A stretch of 64,000 nt of DNA from Saururus chinensis (Eukaryota > Streptophyta > Magnoliopsida > Piperales > Saururaceae). Shown here in pieces: positions 43,759 to 55,885 of the stretch; within the stretch, counting starts at the first letter, position 1; every line of letters begins with the position of its first letter. The notes beneath the pieces are model-generated. The model worked only from the letters and a program-made list of their open reading frames with translations, did no database searches and was not told where the DNA came from. Where the stretch lies: the NCBI GenBank assembly GCA_035235625.1, contig CP141148.1, positions 14,633,057-14,697,056 on the forward strand. The letters run 5' to 3'. Position numbers and translations under genes: made by a program.

Positions 43759-46430
43759 TGTAATACGCCACTTTTCCAATTACATCTAACCAAGGGGGTT
43801 AGAGGCAATTAGTGAATTTTTTGATAAATTATAGAGGGTTTCAAAGGTTGAAACCTCCGTATATGAGTAGAGCTCAAAGAAACAATAGTAACGAATCAAA
43901 GAATGGGCGAAATGGAGGTCAGGACCAAAAGTTACGACCTTCGAGAAGCCTAGAAAATAGGCAGGACCCACTTGGAAAGAGCATGTTATTTTGCTTTAAT
44001 GGTTAGTATCGAAGGGCTCGTCGATATGAGTCCAACGGTACCAAGAACGCACGAATCCAACTCCGGGGTAGGGAGATACTTGCGTTTGAAAAGTTAAATT
44101 TAAATAAGAAAATAAAATAAGCCATCGCGCACACTTGTGTTACCGTGGGCACTGCAGAAAAGTGGCGCAGCAGGAGTTGTAGTTCTACGCATGGTCGCGA
44201 CCCACACGTTACCACGGCGCCACCTCCCGAAACCCGTGGTGTGGCCGAAATTGGCAGTGCAGCACCGCACCGTGGTTTCGGCTGCTTGCGGGCTATGAAA
44301 GCCCCATTCCGATTCATTTCTTGAATGAGATCTTCCTCTTCCCCATTTCTGACTGTTCTGAGTCCGATTAAGGCCGTTCAAGAGGCATTCTTAAGTAAAT
44401 CAAATGTGCTCTATGCAATGGAGTGGTCTTTTCTTCGATTTAAAGACTGTATGAAGAGGAAATGCCCCAAGAGGAGAGGCCATGCCCGTTGTCCTCGAGC
44501 ACCGACAATCTTCTTTTTCTTTATTTCTAAGCATCCTAGCTCTGATTTAGTCCATCCAAGAGGCATTCTTGACTAAATTGAGCATGCTCTTCACAATGGA
44601 GGGGTCCATTTTCTAGGTTGGTGATTCGTATGAGGAGAAAATACCCCAAGACAAGGAAAGGCCCTGCCCATCGCCCTCGAGCACCGGACTAAGAAAAAGG
44701 GGCCATGAGCAAGACGGGGTTTTGTTCGAAGTTGTCGGGCCACAACCAGAGAAGCAATCCAGAGTAGGGGAAGCTTTGTCTTCCACTGAAGAGCCACGAT
44801 GTGTGAGGAACATCCCCAAGTAGGGGAGGTTCTGTCTACTGCCCTCGGGCATAGAAAACGAGAAGAGTCTCCGGTAAGGAGAACGTTTGTACGTAGTCTT
44901 TCAGTGCAAGACGAGGAACGTATGAAGGCTAGAGGAAGCTCCGTCTACTGCCTTTGGTTATTAAGGGGAGGACGCTAAGAATGAATGAGCAACTTTGAAT
45001 ACCGTTACCTTATGAGACATCCCGTTTAAGCTATAGAGCTGCATGTGCTAAATTAGGATGTGTGCTATGCCATGATCCTTTGTGCTCTAATCTGCTATGC
45101 TTTGATGTGACATGTTTATGTTTCATCTTGCTCTAGGGTAGAGCAAGACATTTGGTGTGTGTGTGTGTGTTCGGTCTCGGCTTAGTGATAGAGCGAGACG
45201 TGTGTATGTGGTTTTGATCCTGCTCTGTGGTAGAGCAAGATGTACGATTTCGTTGACTTATTAACTTCCGCTTGGCTCCGATAGATTACAAGTTTCAATA
45301 TGATTTTGATTGAATATCAGTAAATACGTATTTTAATGTATATGATTTTGTGTTGCTTAATGTATGTAATAACCGTTAGGCAAAACTACGTTCGGATCCG
45401 ATCATATTGGAATAATATCCAATACATACGTAGGCAACCAACAGTAAGGCAACGTTGGCCCAATCCAAATTAATTATAAATATATATTTTATTCTGTTTT
45501 ACACGCGATGAACTATGAAGCTTCGTTGTATGTATGTGTCTGTTACAACCTAAGTCTACGTATGGGGAAGCCTTGAAGTTCTGTATTGCGTAGACAAATG
45601 TTATACCTCTTGCACACAGACGATGATTCCTGGCTTAAGGAAAGATCAAAGTTTCTATTAGTGATTTTGTAGGCTCGGGTCGGGTCCGGTCGTTACAAAT
45701 GGTATCGAAACATTGATCTGTCTGCGAGAGTATAATAAGAATTTTGATTTTAAATTTCTATTTTGAATGTGTTGTGATTGTCTTGAAATAAATTTTGATT
45801 TTAAATTTGAAGTAAATTTCTCTTCTAGATGTGTTGTCGCTGATTTGAATTAAATTATGATTTTCAACTTTCGGTTATGCATGTACGATATTAGATTTTA
45901 ATCTAAAATCTAATTTTGAACTTCTGTTCTGCACATGTAGCATTGGACTTAATACAAGCTTTGATTTTGAACAATCTATTCTACCTGTGTGACTTTAGAT
46001 TAATATGAGCTCTAATTTTAAGAACTTGATTTTTAAGTAGATTTTGAATTGAAATTTAGGTTTGCATACCTTTCAATGGATTTGCTATGAATGTAAATCT
46101 TATGAATTTTAATCTTAAACAAAAATGATTTGAATAAATCGTACCAGATTGTGACTTGTAATTCTATTCTGCTTATGTGATGTTAAAATTATATCAAACT
46201 CTAATTTTGATAAATTCTAATTTGTTTAATTAGAAGTAATTTTTATTTTTATCGTATGTATGTGTATCTGATTAATGGCAAACTTAGACTTTATAGATGT
46301 TGATTTTAAATTAGAATTGATTTAGAATTTTTGCTTTGAATATGTTATATCTAATTTAGTATGAGATTTAATCGAAGAATTATTTGAGATTTTATCACCA
46401 TGTGTTGCATGAGTTTTGATGCAAACATCA
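43759..46430 (+). mobile_element. innermost gypsy-type LTR (family E) with PBS and leader, 3'-truncated
   Basis: The LTR TGTAATACGCC...GGTCGTTACA (43,759-45,697) is followed at once by AATGGTATCGAAAC, a degenerate tRNA-Met-type PBS. About 0.7 kb of leader follows, made of loosely repeated TTTTGATTTTAAATTT phrases (45,730-46,380). Family-D LTR sequence resumes near 46,430. About 0.75 kb of the expected family-D sequence is missing at this junction, so the 3' part of E was deleted together with part of its host. A GC-rich U3 block lies at 44,120-44,300. Confidence 0.65.
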
Positions 46431-47850
46431 ATTTGATAATTTTCACTTGTATAAATCCGATTAAAAATGCCTAAATCACTTGAAAACTTGTGCATTTAGG
46501 GTTTATTGAGTTCAAAATAAAAAATCCTTCCATAGAGGTTTGAAATAGAGGTCAAAATTAGAAGCATTATGGGTAAAAACTAAGATTTATCCTTGGTAAA
46601 AGAAGAGATTCAGAAAGTTTAGGAGAAACCCTAGGTAATTAATGAAAAATCAAACTAATCTTTACCTTAATCACATTTCCTTCTTTGGAAATGGAGATTA
46701 GGGCCTCCTAAGCTCCAAATTCCAGCCCTTCCTAAATTGGAAAGTGGTGTGGTATTCCATTTGTAGTAGGTATTGGGGTAGACCTAACAAGAATGTGGGG
46801 TATAAATAGAATTAAAAAATAAAAATGGAAAATTAATTGATTTTAAGTCCAAAATGATGTTTAAAATTTTGAAAGAAGTAATTACTATCATAGGATGTTT
46901 TTACATTCTTGTGGAACCCATCATCCCAATTTACGAACGTGGGTTCCACGGTGGGTCCCACCCCTTAATTTTTAAAAAAAGTCAAAAATTAAAAAAAAAT
47001 TGTATTTACTTATAGTAACATAAAAACCATCAGAGTGAAAAAAATTTGATTAAAACCATTTTTCAGCACATTAAATTAAAAAATAAATCAAAACTCGCCA
47101 AATTAACATTAAACCACACAATAACAATTAAATAAAATTAATTATACCGGTTTAGGATTTAGGGATCTTACAGCAATAGATCGGCACCTAAAATCGCTAT
47201 GTGTAAAATGAAACCAGGAGTTAGCAATCGGTCAAATTGTTTAAGTGAGCGATCATTCGAAGAGTCGTGAAGAAAAATATTGTGAGCAATTGATCGCCCT
47301 ATGAAACTATTGATTGTTGGAGAGGTGATTTTCCAATTCCAAATAAGAGATCTTTTAATTTTAGGGTTTGTAAGTTTATAAAAAAGTATTAGAACATGAT
47401 GGAGAAAGAGAGAAGACCTAGAAACTTTGAGAGCTCGTGTGGAGTCTCTTCAATGGAGTTTTGAGAGAGTTGTCTTCTAAATTATAAGAATATCTACCAT
47501 AAATCAAAAGACCGATTAGAGGTGAGATTAGAGTACAAAACACATGGTGTTTGCTAAAGCTTATTGCTGAGAAGATCAAGTGAATAGAAGATTCATTCCA
47601 AGGGGGAGAGGAAATATCTATGTTGATCTAGAGAACACAAAGAAGAAAAGATATAGCTATGGCTGGTAAATAACCAAGGAGTAATTGATTTAGAATTCAA
47701 GATTGGTGTGAAGATACAACTGGTTTAAAGAAAAAGAAAGAGTTTTTTATCTATGTAATCGATAATTCTGTAATCTTGAGTTTACATAGTGCATAGTTGA
47801 TTTGGATAGAGTGTCCTATGGTTTTTCTATAGTTGAGTTTACAAAAAAAT

Positions 47851-48060
47851 ATAAATTTCCTAAGAATCACAAAATTTGTTAAGGCTAAAGATCTGAATGA
47901 TCATGGTCCTATTACTTCTAAGTCTAAACTTTTGGTTGGAATACAATTGATTAAGAATGATCTATTAACTAAAATTGAGTCAAACAAAAATAAATCAGTG
48001 AGGAAACCATAATTTGTGAGAGATAATGTTAAAATTGACTTCTTTAGATAAATCATATGA
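47851..48060 (+). other. copia-A residual gag region
   Basis: After the deletion junction near 47,850 there are fragments in shifting frames with Lys/Asn-rich composition (for example EIDSFSKTK-like pieces), no zinc knuckle and no initiation region. It is read as the C-terminal end of gag by position only. Confidence 0.35.
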
Positions 48061-49428
48061 ATGGGGAAATGTTTAATGGAACTTAATGCAAAAGTTCAAA
48101 GTTTTGGACATAGAAATTGCACATATAATTCACCTAGTTCTTTTCATAAGTTTGCTCATAATAGTTATCATATAAAAGAACAAAAGGTGAATGCAAAGAC
48201 TCTTGAAAATGCTAAACATAATAAAAATCTGAGTAAAATTCAAGAATTTGTGAAAACTAAGATAGTTTGGGCGGAGAAAGAGGATGTGAGATTTCTTGTA
48301 GTACACACTGACATGAAAACTCAACATTCTAACATGTGGTATCTAGTTAGTGGATATTCAAAACACATGACCAGTGATGATAAATCTAGGTTTATGAAAT
48401 TGGTAGAGAAGTATAATGGCAAAGTTATCTTTGGAGATGGAAATACCATAAAAATGGATGTGATATGTACTTCGAAACTTTCTGGATTGCTTAATTTTGA
48501 TAATGCTTTGTATGTTAGTGGTTTGAAAGCTAATCTTGTGAGCATTAGTCAAATTTGTGACTCTAATTTTTATGTCAAATTTACAAAGAAGGCTTGTTAT
48601 ATCATTGACAAATCTGGATTGACTTGTGTGAATGGCTTAAAAGAACATGATAATTGTTATCTGCTTGATCCTATTTATTTTGCAAACTTGTCCTTGCTCG
48701 AAAATACTTACTTGTGGCATCAAAGATTATGACATATAAATTTCAAAGATTTAATAAAAATAATAATGAAAATGATCATTAGAGGAGCTCCTATTTTGAA
48801 AACCCTTGAAAACTTTGTATGTGGTGCTTGTAAAAAAATTAAACAATTGAAATCTCATAATAAAAAGCTGAAACATATCAGAATTGAAAGACCATTAGAG
48901 TTGATACACATAAACCTTATAGGACTAATGTAAACAGCTAATTTGGGTGGTAAAAAGTATATCTTGGTGATGGTAGATGACCTATTAAGATTCACATGGG
49001 TAGATTTTCTTAGAAAAAAGTCTGATATTTTTGAAACATTCAAAGGAATTTCCCTTACCATACAAAACACAAGAGGTCAAAAAATCCAAAACATTAGAAG
49101 CGACAGAGGTTGTGAATTCACTGACTTTAGGTTTAAACAATTTTGTGATAAACATGGAATTCATCATGAGTTTTTAACCCCTAAAACTCCTCAACAAAAT
49201 GAGATAGTTGAAAGAAAGAATAGGACTATTTAGGAAATGGCTAAGGCTATGCTAAATGAAATTTTTTTGGCTAAACACTTTTGGGCAGAAGCTATAAGCA
49301 CTGCTACTTATGTCCTCAATAAAGTCTACTTGATACCTAGTACAGTCCCAACTCCTTTTGAGTTGTGGAGAGGTAAAAATCCACTATCAAACACTTTGGA
49401 GTCTTTGAAAGTCCTTTTCATATCTTAA
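48061..49428 (+). pseudogene. copia-A protease and integrase, broken
   Basis: One frame with stops at 48,730 (TGA), 48,931 (TAA), 49,231 (TAG) and 49,426. The 223-codon first part has the protease block WYLVSGYSKHMT at residues 93-104 (the catalytic Asp is Val) and ends in YLWHQRL of the pre-integrase domain. Then CGACKKIKQ (zinc-binding region), IHINLIG (first catalytic position is Asn), KYILVMVDDLLRFTWV, RSDRGCEF (second Asp) and NEIVERKNRT (Glu). All parts of the processing and integration machinery are recognisable, but at least two catalytic positions are lost. Confidence 0.88.
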
Positions 49429-49829
49429 GAGATAGGGAAGTTTTAGGAAATTTGATAGTAAGAGAGATGATGGAATTTTCTTTAGAAAATTTGATAGTAA
49501 GAGTGGTTGCGAATGATGCACAGATTTTTGAAACACAAAATAGTCAACATAAGAAAGGAAAACATAAATTAGATGATTTATATAATTTTGATGAATCAGC
49601 TAATGTGTTAGTGATGCTGATGATAAGGAACAAGAATACGTGGAAATTCATGATGATCATATTCATGAAATTGAAGTTCAAGAATAAGAGGAAGAGCCAC
49701 AAATTCAAACTGGTCAAGTAGCTAACTAGGTTCAGAACGACCATCCAGAAACCAATGTGATTGGTGGCATCAATGAAGGAGTGTGAACAAGACTTCAATT
49801 AGAAGAACAATTAAAATTTTATTGTTATG

Positions 49830-51327
49830 TATCTCTTATTGAACCAAAAGAGATTGATGAAGCTCTTTAGGATGAGAATTGGATAAATACAATGCAAGAG
49901 GAACTAGGACAATTTACTAGGAATAATATACAATTTCTTGTCCCTAGACCTAACAATGTAATGTCATAGGTACAAAGTGGATTTACAAGAACAAGACAGA
50001 TGAACAAGGTAATGTGGTAAGAAAAAAAGAAAGATTGGTTGCTCAAGGCTATACACAAGTAGAAGGTATTGATTTTGATGAAACTTTTGTGCTTGTTGCT
50101 AGACTTGAATCTATAAGCTTGCTTCTTGCTTTTACTTGTCATTTAAAATTCAAAGTATATATCATATGGATGTCAAGAGTGCTTTTTTGAATGGATACTT
50201 GAAAGAGGAAGTCTATGTTGAACAACCTAAGGGCTTTATTGACCCTCATCATCTTGATGACGTATACAAATTAAAGAAAGCTTTGTATGGATTGAAGAGA
50301 GCTCCAAGTGCATGGTATGATAGATTGAAAAAATATTTGACCAAAGATTGCACAAGAGGTGTTGACAAGACATTGTTTGTAAAGAAGTATGGAAAGCAAA
50401 TTGTGATGGCACAGATCTATGTAGATGACATCATATTTCGCTCTACAAAATGATAAGCTTGCCAAAACTTTTGTAAAAGAGATGGGTAAGGAATTTGAAA
50501 TGAGTATTGAAGGTTTGCTAACTTAATATCTTGGTTTGCATGTACAACAAATTGATTCTAGAATCTTTATCTCACAGTCTAAGTTAGATAAAGATCTGGT
50601 GAAGAAATTTAGACTTTAAGATGCAAAACATGCCAAGACACCTATGTCTCATTCTGTCAAGTTAAGTAAAGATGCTTCAAGTAAATTTGTTAAACAAACC
50701 TTGTATGGAAACATGATTAGTAGTCTTTTGTACTTAACTGCTAGTAGCCCAAATATTTTCTTAAGTGTAGGAGTATGTGCTAATATCAAGCTAATCGTAA
50801 AGAATCCTACATTATTGTTGTTAAAAAATAATAAAATATGAGAATAGATCTACAAGATATGGTTTATGGTTTCCCTTTGACACTACTTCTAAATTAGTAG
50901 GATACTAAGATGCTGATTGGGCAGAGAATGTAGACGATAGGAATTGTATAGTTTTTTAGCATATTAAAAAGCAAAATTGTGATTCCTTGTCAACCACTGA
51001 AGCTGAATATATAGATGCTAGTAGTGGTTGTACACAATTAATGTAGATGAAAAGGATGTTATTTGATTTTAGAATACATCAGGGCAAGATGACTTTATAT
51101 TGTGATAATCTAGTTCAATAAAAAAATTTTAAAATCCTGTTCAACATTCTCGTACAAAATATATTGATATTAGACATCATTTTGTTCAAGATTTGGTTAA
51201 GGATCAAATTGTTAAGTTAGAACATATTTCAATAAAGTTTCAATTGGCTGATATTATTATTAAACCTTTGGATTTCAAAAGGTTCATTAACTTTCGAAAA
51301 GTCATTGGACTTTCTTGTCCAAAATAA
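49830..51327 (+). pseudogene. copia-A reverse transcriptase and RNase H, broken
   Basis: Begins with FVSLIEPKEIDEAL and WINTMQEELGQF, with several stops and a frameshift. The central open stretch 50,136-50,453 has [36 protein letters not shown] and QIYVDDIIF, with the catalytic Asp residues intact. RNase H follows with DADWAENVDDR (next block deleted), STTEAEYIDAS, NPVQHSRTKYIDIRHHF-like sequence and ADIIIKPLDF, ending at TAA about 51,325. Lineage wording is SIRE/Maximus. Confidence 0.88.
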
Positions 51328-52997
51328 TTTCATAAGAGATTTTTGTCCTTGTTTGATTGAAAATCTTTTTGGACATTACAACCACCAAAAACTATTTTTT
51401 TGTTTATTTTTTTGGTCTATTTATATGGTGGTTGGTTTAGAGTTTAGTTTTATTTTCTTTTAGAAAACGTTGAATAAATCAAAGCAAAAAAATTTAAGTT
51501 GTGTGTTTTCAAACATATTGCTCACATATCATATGGAACACACTTGAATTGTAAATGTATTGCACAATTATGGGTAACACATACAATGCATGATGAATAC
51601 AATCTTATGTCAAGAGGGCTAGTTTAAATATCAAATTAGTAAATTTTTAAGATTCATAATAAGACTTGATGCATTGTTGATTTACTAAAATGTTTAGTAC
51701 TCACTATGGGAACTCAAGATTGTCTATTGGGTTAAATGTATAGCATGCTTGATTTACTTTTTGACTCTGATGCTATGAAGTAGTATAAGGTAGTTGACCG
51801 GTTTGGATTCCTTCGCATGCTCAATGAGATTTAAAATGTTTATGTTTCTTTTTAAATATTTTATGTAAACATTAATCATGAATAGTTCTCACAAATATCA
51901 TAGAAAGAGCTGCCTATACATCTAATATTAGTGTGCAAGCTACCATCCCCTTGACACTAAAAAGGCTTACATTGAAAAAAAAATAGTGCAAGGTCAAGAG
52001 AACTATGGAAAAGCCATTGAAAACCTATTTATGAAAAAAATAAAAAAGCCAAAATTTGAAAAAGACGAAAGGCATAGAGAATGAAAATAATAGAAATAGT
52101 TTTTGTTTGTATCATTGCTTATATCTCTTATCTATTCAATATAAATCAATAATCAAACAGAATGTAAGCATGGCCAAGTTTTTTGACAGACTCATTTGCC
52201 AAAGTAGTCGAAGAGAATGGTGGATATTATTTGTTGATATCTTGATGATTGGTTTCAATGATTATGATATAGTCGCGGACTTGATGTAAAATACTTTTTT
52301 ATCTTCTTTTTATTATGAGGCTTCGAACTTGAAATTTTGATTCTTTTATCAAGTGGCTAATGAGATTATGTTATACTAATGTGAGATACATATGTTGTGG
52401 TATGCTGAACCTTAGAAAGTGTGATCATCAAATGATAATGTTATATGGTTCATAACACACCTGGTTTAAATGAAAAGGTTTGTTTCCTCTATTCTCCTTC
52501 AAATGAATTCTAAATATGGTTTCAAATTGATTTTCGTATTTTTTTTCTATTTCTTCTTTACATTGATTTTCTTTTACCTATTTGTGACAAAAAAGGGGAG
52601 AAGTTTTGGGTTCATAGAAAACCTTAAGTTTAGAGAGTAGAAAAGCTAATAGAGAGCTTGTTAAAGAAGATCTAGGATGAATTAATAAAACAAGATGAGA
52701 AAATTTAGTAATGACTTGTTTAATCTCTTACTTACTTGAGCATTTAATTATGTACTTACTTGTTTCCAGGAATAGTATTATGCGGATATGTTCAAGATTG
52801 TGATGTGTAGGTTGATTATAGGTTGAAGATCACACTTTACAGGAGGAAGACCACACCACAATAGGAATAGAGAGTTATAGATTAAAGAGGAGAGCATGAA
52901 TAGTCATTATTAGATAATTTGTCTAAATCTAATTATGCATTATAGAGTTGCAATTTTATTTTTCAGATGATGGGTTCTCATGTTTTGTCATAAAATA
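51328..52997 (+). other. copia-A 3' non-coding region before the polypurine tract
   Basis: AT-rich with no long frame. In SIRE elements an envelope-like frame can lie here, but nothing of the kind is open in this copy (the 77-codon frame at 52,056-52,289 is not conserved). TTTTTGTCC...TTTTTGGACAT at its start and the AAGCTACCATCCCCTTGACA phrase (51,938) recur at 61,970 and 62,610 in the pol-less family-B element. Confidence 0.6.
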
Positions 52998-52999
52998 GC

Positions 53000-53012
53000 C
53001 AAAGGGGGAGAT
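53000..53012 (+). other. copia-A polypurine tract
   Basis: CAAAGGGGGAGAT immediately before the 3' LTR, the usual primer for plus-strand DNA synthesis in copia elements. Confidence 0.85.
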
Positions 53013-54150
53013 TTTAAGAACATAAGTATCCTTATGTCATGTATTGTCTTATTATTGTGATCAAAACAATGTCATGAAGTGTGTATTTTGAGTTAGTTTA
53101 CAGTCTAAAGATGGATTTTTGAAGGTAGAACAAAAGAAAGACACAAATCCATATTTTCGTTAGGTAAAAGGACGCACACACATCACATTCACACATTTTA
53201 GGGTAAAAGAAACCTAAGGTGAAAGAATGGTGAAGTTTGGATATTTGAAAAATGGAAAATGAAAAATTAATAGAACAATCAATTTGTTTTGCAGAGCGAT
53301 CGATCGACACCTGAAATCGCTATGTGTAAACCAAAGCCAAGAGTTAGCAATTGATTGGTTTGTTGAAGCAATTAATCATTTGAAGAGTCGAGAAGGAAAA
53401 TACAGGGAGCGATCGATCACCTTGTGAAACGATCTATCATTGGAGCTACTAGTTGCTGATTCCAAATTAGAGTCTTTTTCCTTTTAGGGTTTGTTTATAA
53501 AAAAACATTAGAATGTGATGGAGAAAGATAGAAGACCTAGAAAACTTTCAGAGCTTATGTTGAGTCTCTTCAATAGAGTTTTGAGAGAGTTGTCTTCTAA
53601 AATGAGAATATCTCTACCATGAATAAAAAAGAATGATGAGGTGAAATTAGAGCACACAACATATGTTGTTTGTTGAAGCTTGTTCCTAAGAAAATAAAGT
53701 GAATAGAAGATTTATTCCAAGAAGGAGATGAAAGATCCATGTTGATCAAGATAGCACAACGATGAAGAAAGTCAAGCTATGGCCAATAAATAACCAAGGA
53801 GTGGTTGATTCAGAATTAAAGAGTGGTATGAAGATCCAACTGGTTTGAAGGCAAAAAAGAGTCTTTTGTCTATGTAATCGATAATTATGTAATCTTGAGT
53901 TTACATAGTGTATAGTTGATCTAGACAGAGTATCCCATGATTTTTACCTAGTTGGGTTTCCACATAAAAACTCTTGTGTGTTTTGAGTGATGATTTGATT
54001 GCAAATTTTCATTAGAACACATTGCAATTAAGAACGTTTAATTGAACAAATTCTAGTTTATTTTGTTTAAAGGGGAAAATAAATCTTGTAACTTAATTAT
54101 GAGTTAGAAGCATATTATTTTCTCGATTCGTCTATGCTACATGCATAGTC
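53013..54150 (+). repeat. copia-A 3' LTR
   Basis: Starts TTTAAGAACATAAG (TG mutated to TT) and aligns with the 5' LTR through about 53,960, then continues without a 5' counterpart. It contains AGCGATCGATCGACACC (53,295) and AGCGATCGATCACC (53,409). The end is placed approximately, before the resumption of family-B LTR near 54,150-54,190. Confidence 0.7.
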
Positions 54151-54675
54151 CAACAAACAAATGTATATTAGTGTGCTTGAATGATTAGTTTGAATGGTGA
54201 ATAATTAAGAAAAGACACACAACTAAGAGAGTTTTACACACACAAACCTAAGGAAAGTGTCAACCAATTCCATAGAAGATTGAAGAGACGCAAAGCTGAA
54301 ATCAATAATCAAGAGGAGTTGATTGAGGATGCCAGAAGAAGATAAAGACAAAGGAAAAAGGAAGAAAGCTTCAAGACTTAAGAGGTGAAGACTTGCAGGT
54401 CCGCAACAAAAGTGAAGGATATCTAAACAAAGGTAAATTGTGTTAGAGTCTTTATGAGAGGTTTGTGGCTTGCTTGTGTCATGTAAGGTCTTGCTTACTA
54501 GTGCATTGATTTTAGGCTATGAGCAATTGTTGTAGTTTTTTACCCTTAGTTGGGGTTTTCCACGTAAACATTTTGTGTGTTCTTGCATACTTTGTAGTTT
54601 GATTATTGATTAATAGATCATGAATACTCATAGAGATGAGGTTTTTATTGTTTTCACTACATGAACAAATTCTGT
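54151..54675 (+). mobile_element. copia family-B LTR, second segment
   Basis: Aligns with about 59,160-59,640: CACACAACTAAGAGAG, GGTCTTGCTTACTAGTGCAT, GGGGTTTTCCACGTAAA and TTCACTACATGAACAAATTC correspond to the second family-B LTR copy. Interrupted at 54,676 by gypsy-2, and continues at 57,785. Confidence 0.6.
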
Positions 54676-55004
54676 TGTGCACGTGCACTTTATTTATTAC
54701 TTGTCTTTATTTGAGTACACTAGACTATTATTTATTCTAGTACCTTAGGCTAGTTTCCCTTAAATCGGCATTATTATTGTAATATGAACTGGTATAGGTG
54801 CGCTAGTGGGCCATGAGATAGTTGGGCCCACTAGCGGCACGAGTCCCACTGCTGGAGGGCGCAACTCCCCATAAAGGGTCATCTTCCTCCTTGGTTCGGT
54901 ATGAAGAATATCAGTTAGTTCCTTTGTTATTTTATTCCTTCTCCTTCCTCTCTCTCTCATGCGTAGAACGTCCTGTACCGATTGTGCCTGCTTCGAGCAC
55001 ATCA
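54676..55004 (+). repeat. gypsy-2 5' LTR
   Basis: TGTGCACGTGCAC...GAGCACATCA, 329 bp. The ends match those of gypsy-1 (TGTGCACG and GCACATCA). The internal part is shorter and diverged, with a GGGCCCACTAGCGG / GTGGGCC inverted segment near 54,805-54,835. Confidence 0.88.
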
Positions 55005-55005
55005 T

Positions 55006-55017
55006 TGGTATCGGAGC
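55006..55017 (+). other. gypsy-2 primer-binding site
   Basis: TGGTATCGGAGC right after the 5' LTR, identical to the gypsy-1 site. Confidence 0.9.
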
Positions 55018-55034
55018 TCTATTGATTCCCGGCC

Positions 55035-55885
55035 ATGGTTAGAGGGAAACAGGTACTGTCGCTCCTGAAACTCAGCCTGTGAAGGAGACTGAGGTTTCAA
55101 TGGACACCCCTATAACCGCTACCACGGTCGCTCCGGCTACCACGAAGGATTCCACACTGACGCAACTCGTCGCTATGGTGAAGGTATTGACCACAAAGGT
55201 TAACAAATTACAAGCCAACTAGGCAGCACCTTCAGTGACCAACAACGTCAGAACCTAGGAAGTCATCCTGGAAGTCAGGGATTCTACTCAGGGACCAAAC
55301 GGACACACCCCTGTTCCTCCAGCCACGGCAGATAGGGAGACACATCAGTCCCATGTTCCCCTGCCCGTTGGACCAACAAAACTACCTGTGGAAGGTGGAT
55401 GCCAGGCTTGGGTTTCGCGAGGCCCGCCAGGTGTTTGGGCAAATGCCCCTATGATGCCGCCGTTTACTACTGGTCTCCCGGCCATGCCAGACAGGGAGGT
55501 TCGTCAGCCTTACACCCCCCTGTACGCTGGGCAAGCCGCCCTACCTGCCGAAGGGGAACGTTCGGCCTAGCCACCACGAGGCGCGCCAAGTGTTCGGCCG
55601 AATGCCCCAATGGCGCATCCTCCTCGAAACTTGCTTCCGGAGATGGACGATGATTGGGATGATCTTCATAGCCCTTGCAGTGGTCCTCGGGGAAGAGCGG
55701 AACCCCGTTTGGCCCGCCTCCAGTTCCCACGCTATACTGGGGATGACGACCCACTTAAATGGTTGTACAAGGCGGATAAGTTTTTTGCCTACCAGGGAAC
55801 ACATTCAGAGGCTGAACGACTGCACATAGTGGCCTTCCACCTAGATGGAGATGCTTCGGTATGGTTCTAGAGCTTTGAGAAGGAG
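55035..55885 (+). pseudogene. gypsy-2 N-terminal gag, broken
   Basis: The start codon 18 bp after the PBS reads MVRGKQ and is followed by a frameshift. A proline-rich stretch follows with stops near 55,220, 55,255 and 55,568. From 55,610 the frame is open (MAHPPRNLLPEMDDDWDD, LQFPRYTGDDDPLKWLYKAD, LDGDASVWF) until TAG at 55,868, where gypsy-1 has CAG. The stretch 55,385-55,570 has internal tandem similarity (GGxxVFGQMPL-like repeats around 55,430 and 55,590). Confidence 0.75.

Larger units (their letters stand above)
42074..47172 (-). mobile_element. solo LTR of gypsy-type family D with GCAAT target duplication, itself invaded
   Basis: TGTCACACCCC...GGGATCTTACA, flanked by GCAAT at 42,069-42,073 and 47,173-47,177. 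Removing it restores the copia-A LTR phrase AGAGCAATAGATCGG, comparable to 53,295. Excluding the inner insertion (43,759 to about 46,430) leaves about 2.4 kb. The sequence is the inverse of 12,665-14,830, which identifies family D. Orientation is inferred from the U3-type GGTGGGTCCCACC block near 46,950 and the shared 3'-end motif. Confidence 0.85.
41818..47850 (+). repeat. copia-A 5' LTR, split by nested gypsy LTR and 3'-truncated
   Basis: TGTAAGAACATGTGTCCTTA aligns with TTTAAGAACATAAGTATCC at 53,013. The LTR runs 41,818-42,073 and 47,178-47,850, with the nested element and its duplication between. Alignment to the 3' LTR stops at about 47,850 (corresponding to about 53,960), so roughly the last 0.2 kb is missing. 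GATCGAT motifs recur (42,044, 47,178, 47,252, 47,293). Confidence 0.8.
41818..54150 (+). mobile_element. copia-A: SIRE/Maximus-type Ty1-copia element
   Basis: 5' LTR (split by a 5.1-kb insertion), protease, integrase, RT and RNase H in copia order, a 1.7-kb 3' non-coding region, a strong polypurine tract and the 3' LTR. IN and RT wording ([27 protein letters not shown]-like block) and long LTRs of about 1 kb fit the SIRE/Maximus lineage. A deletion removed the end of the 5' LTR, the PBS and most of gag. The 3' boundary is approximate and no target duplication was found. Confidence 0.8.

Noticed and set aside
52056-52289. Possible envelope-like frame of copia-A
   Set aside because: Only 77 codons, no signal peptide or membrane segment, and not shared with the related region at 61.9-63.7 kb.
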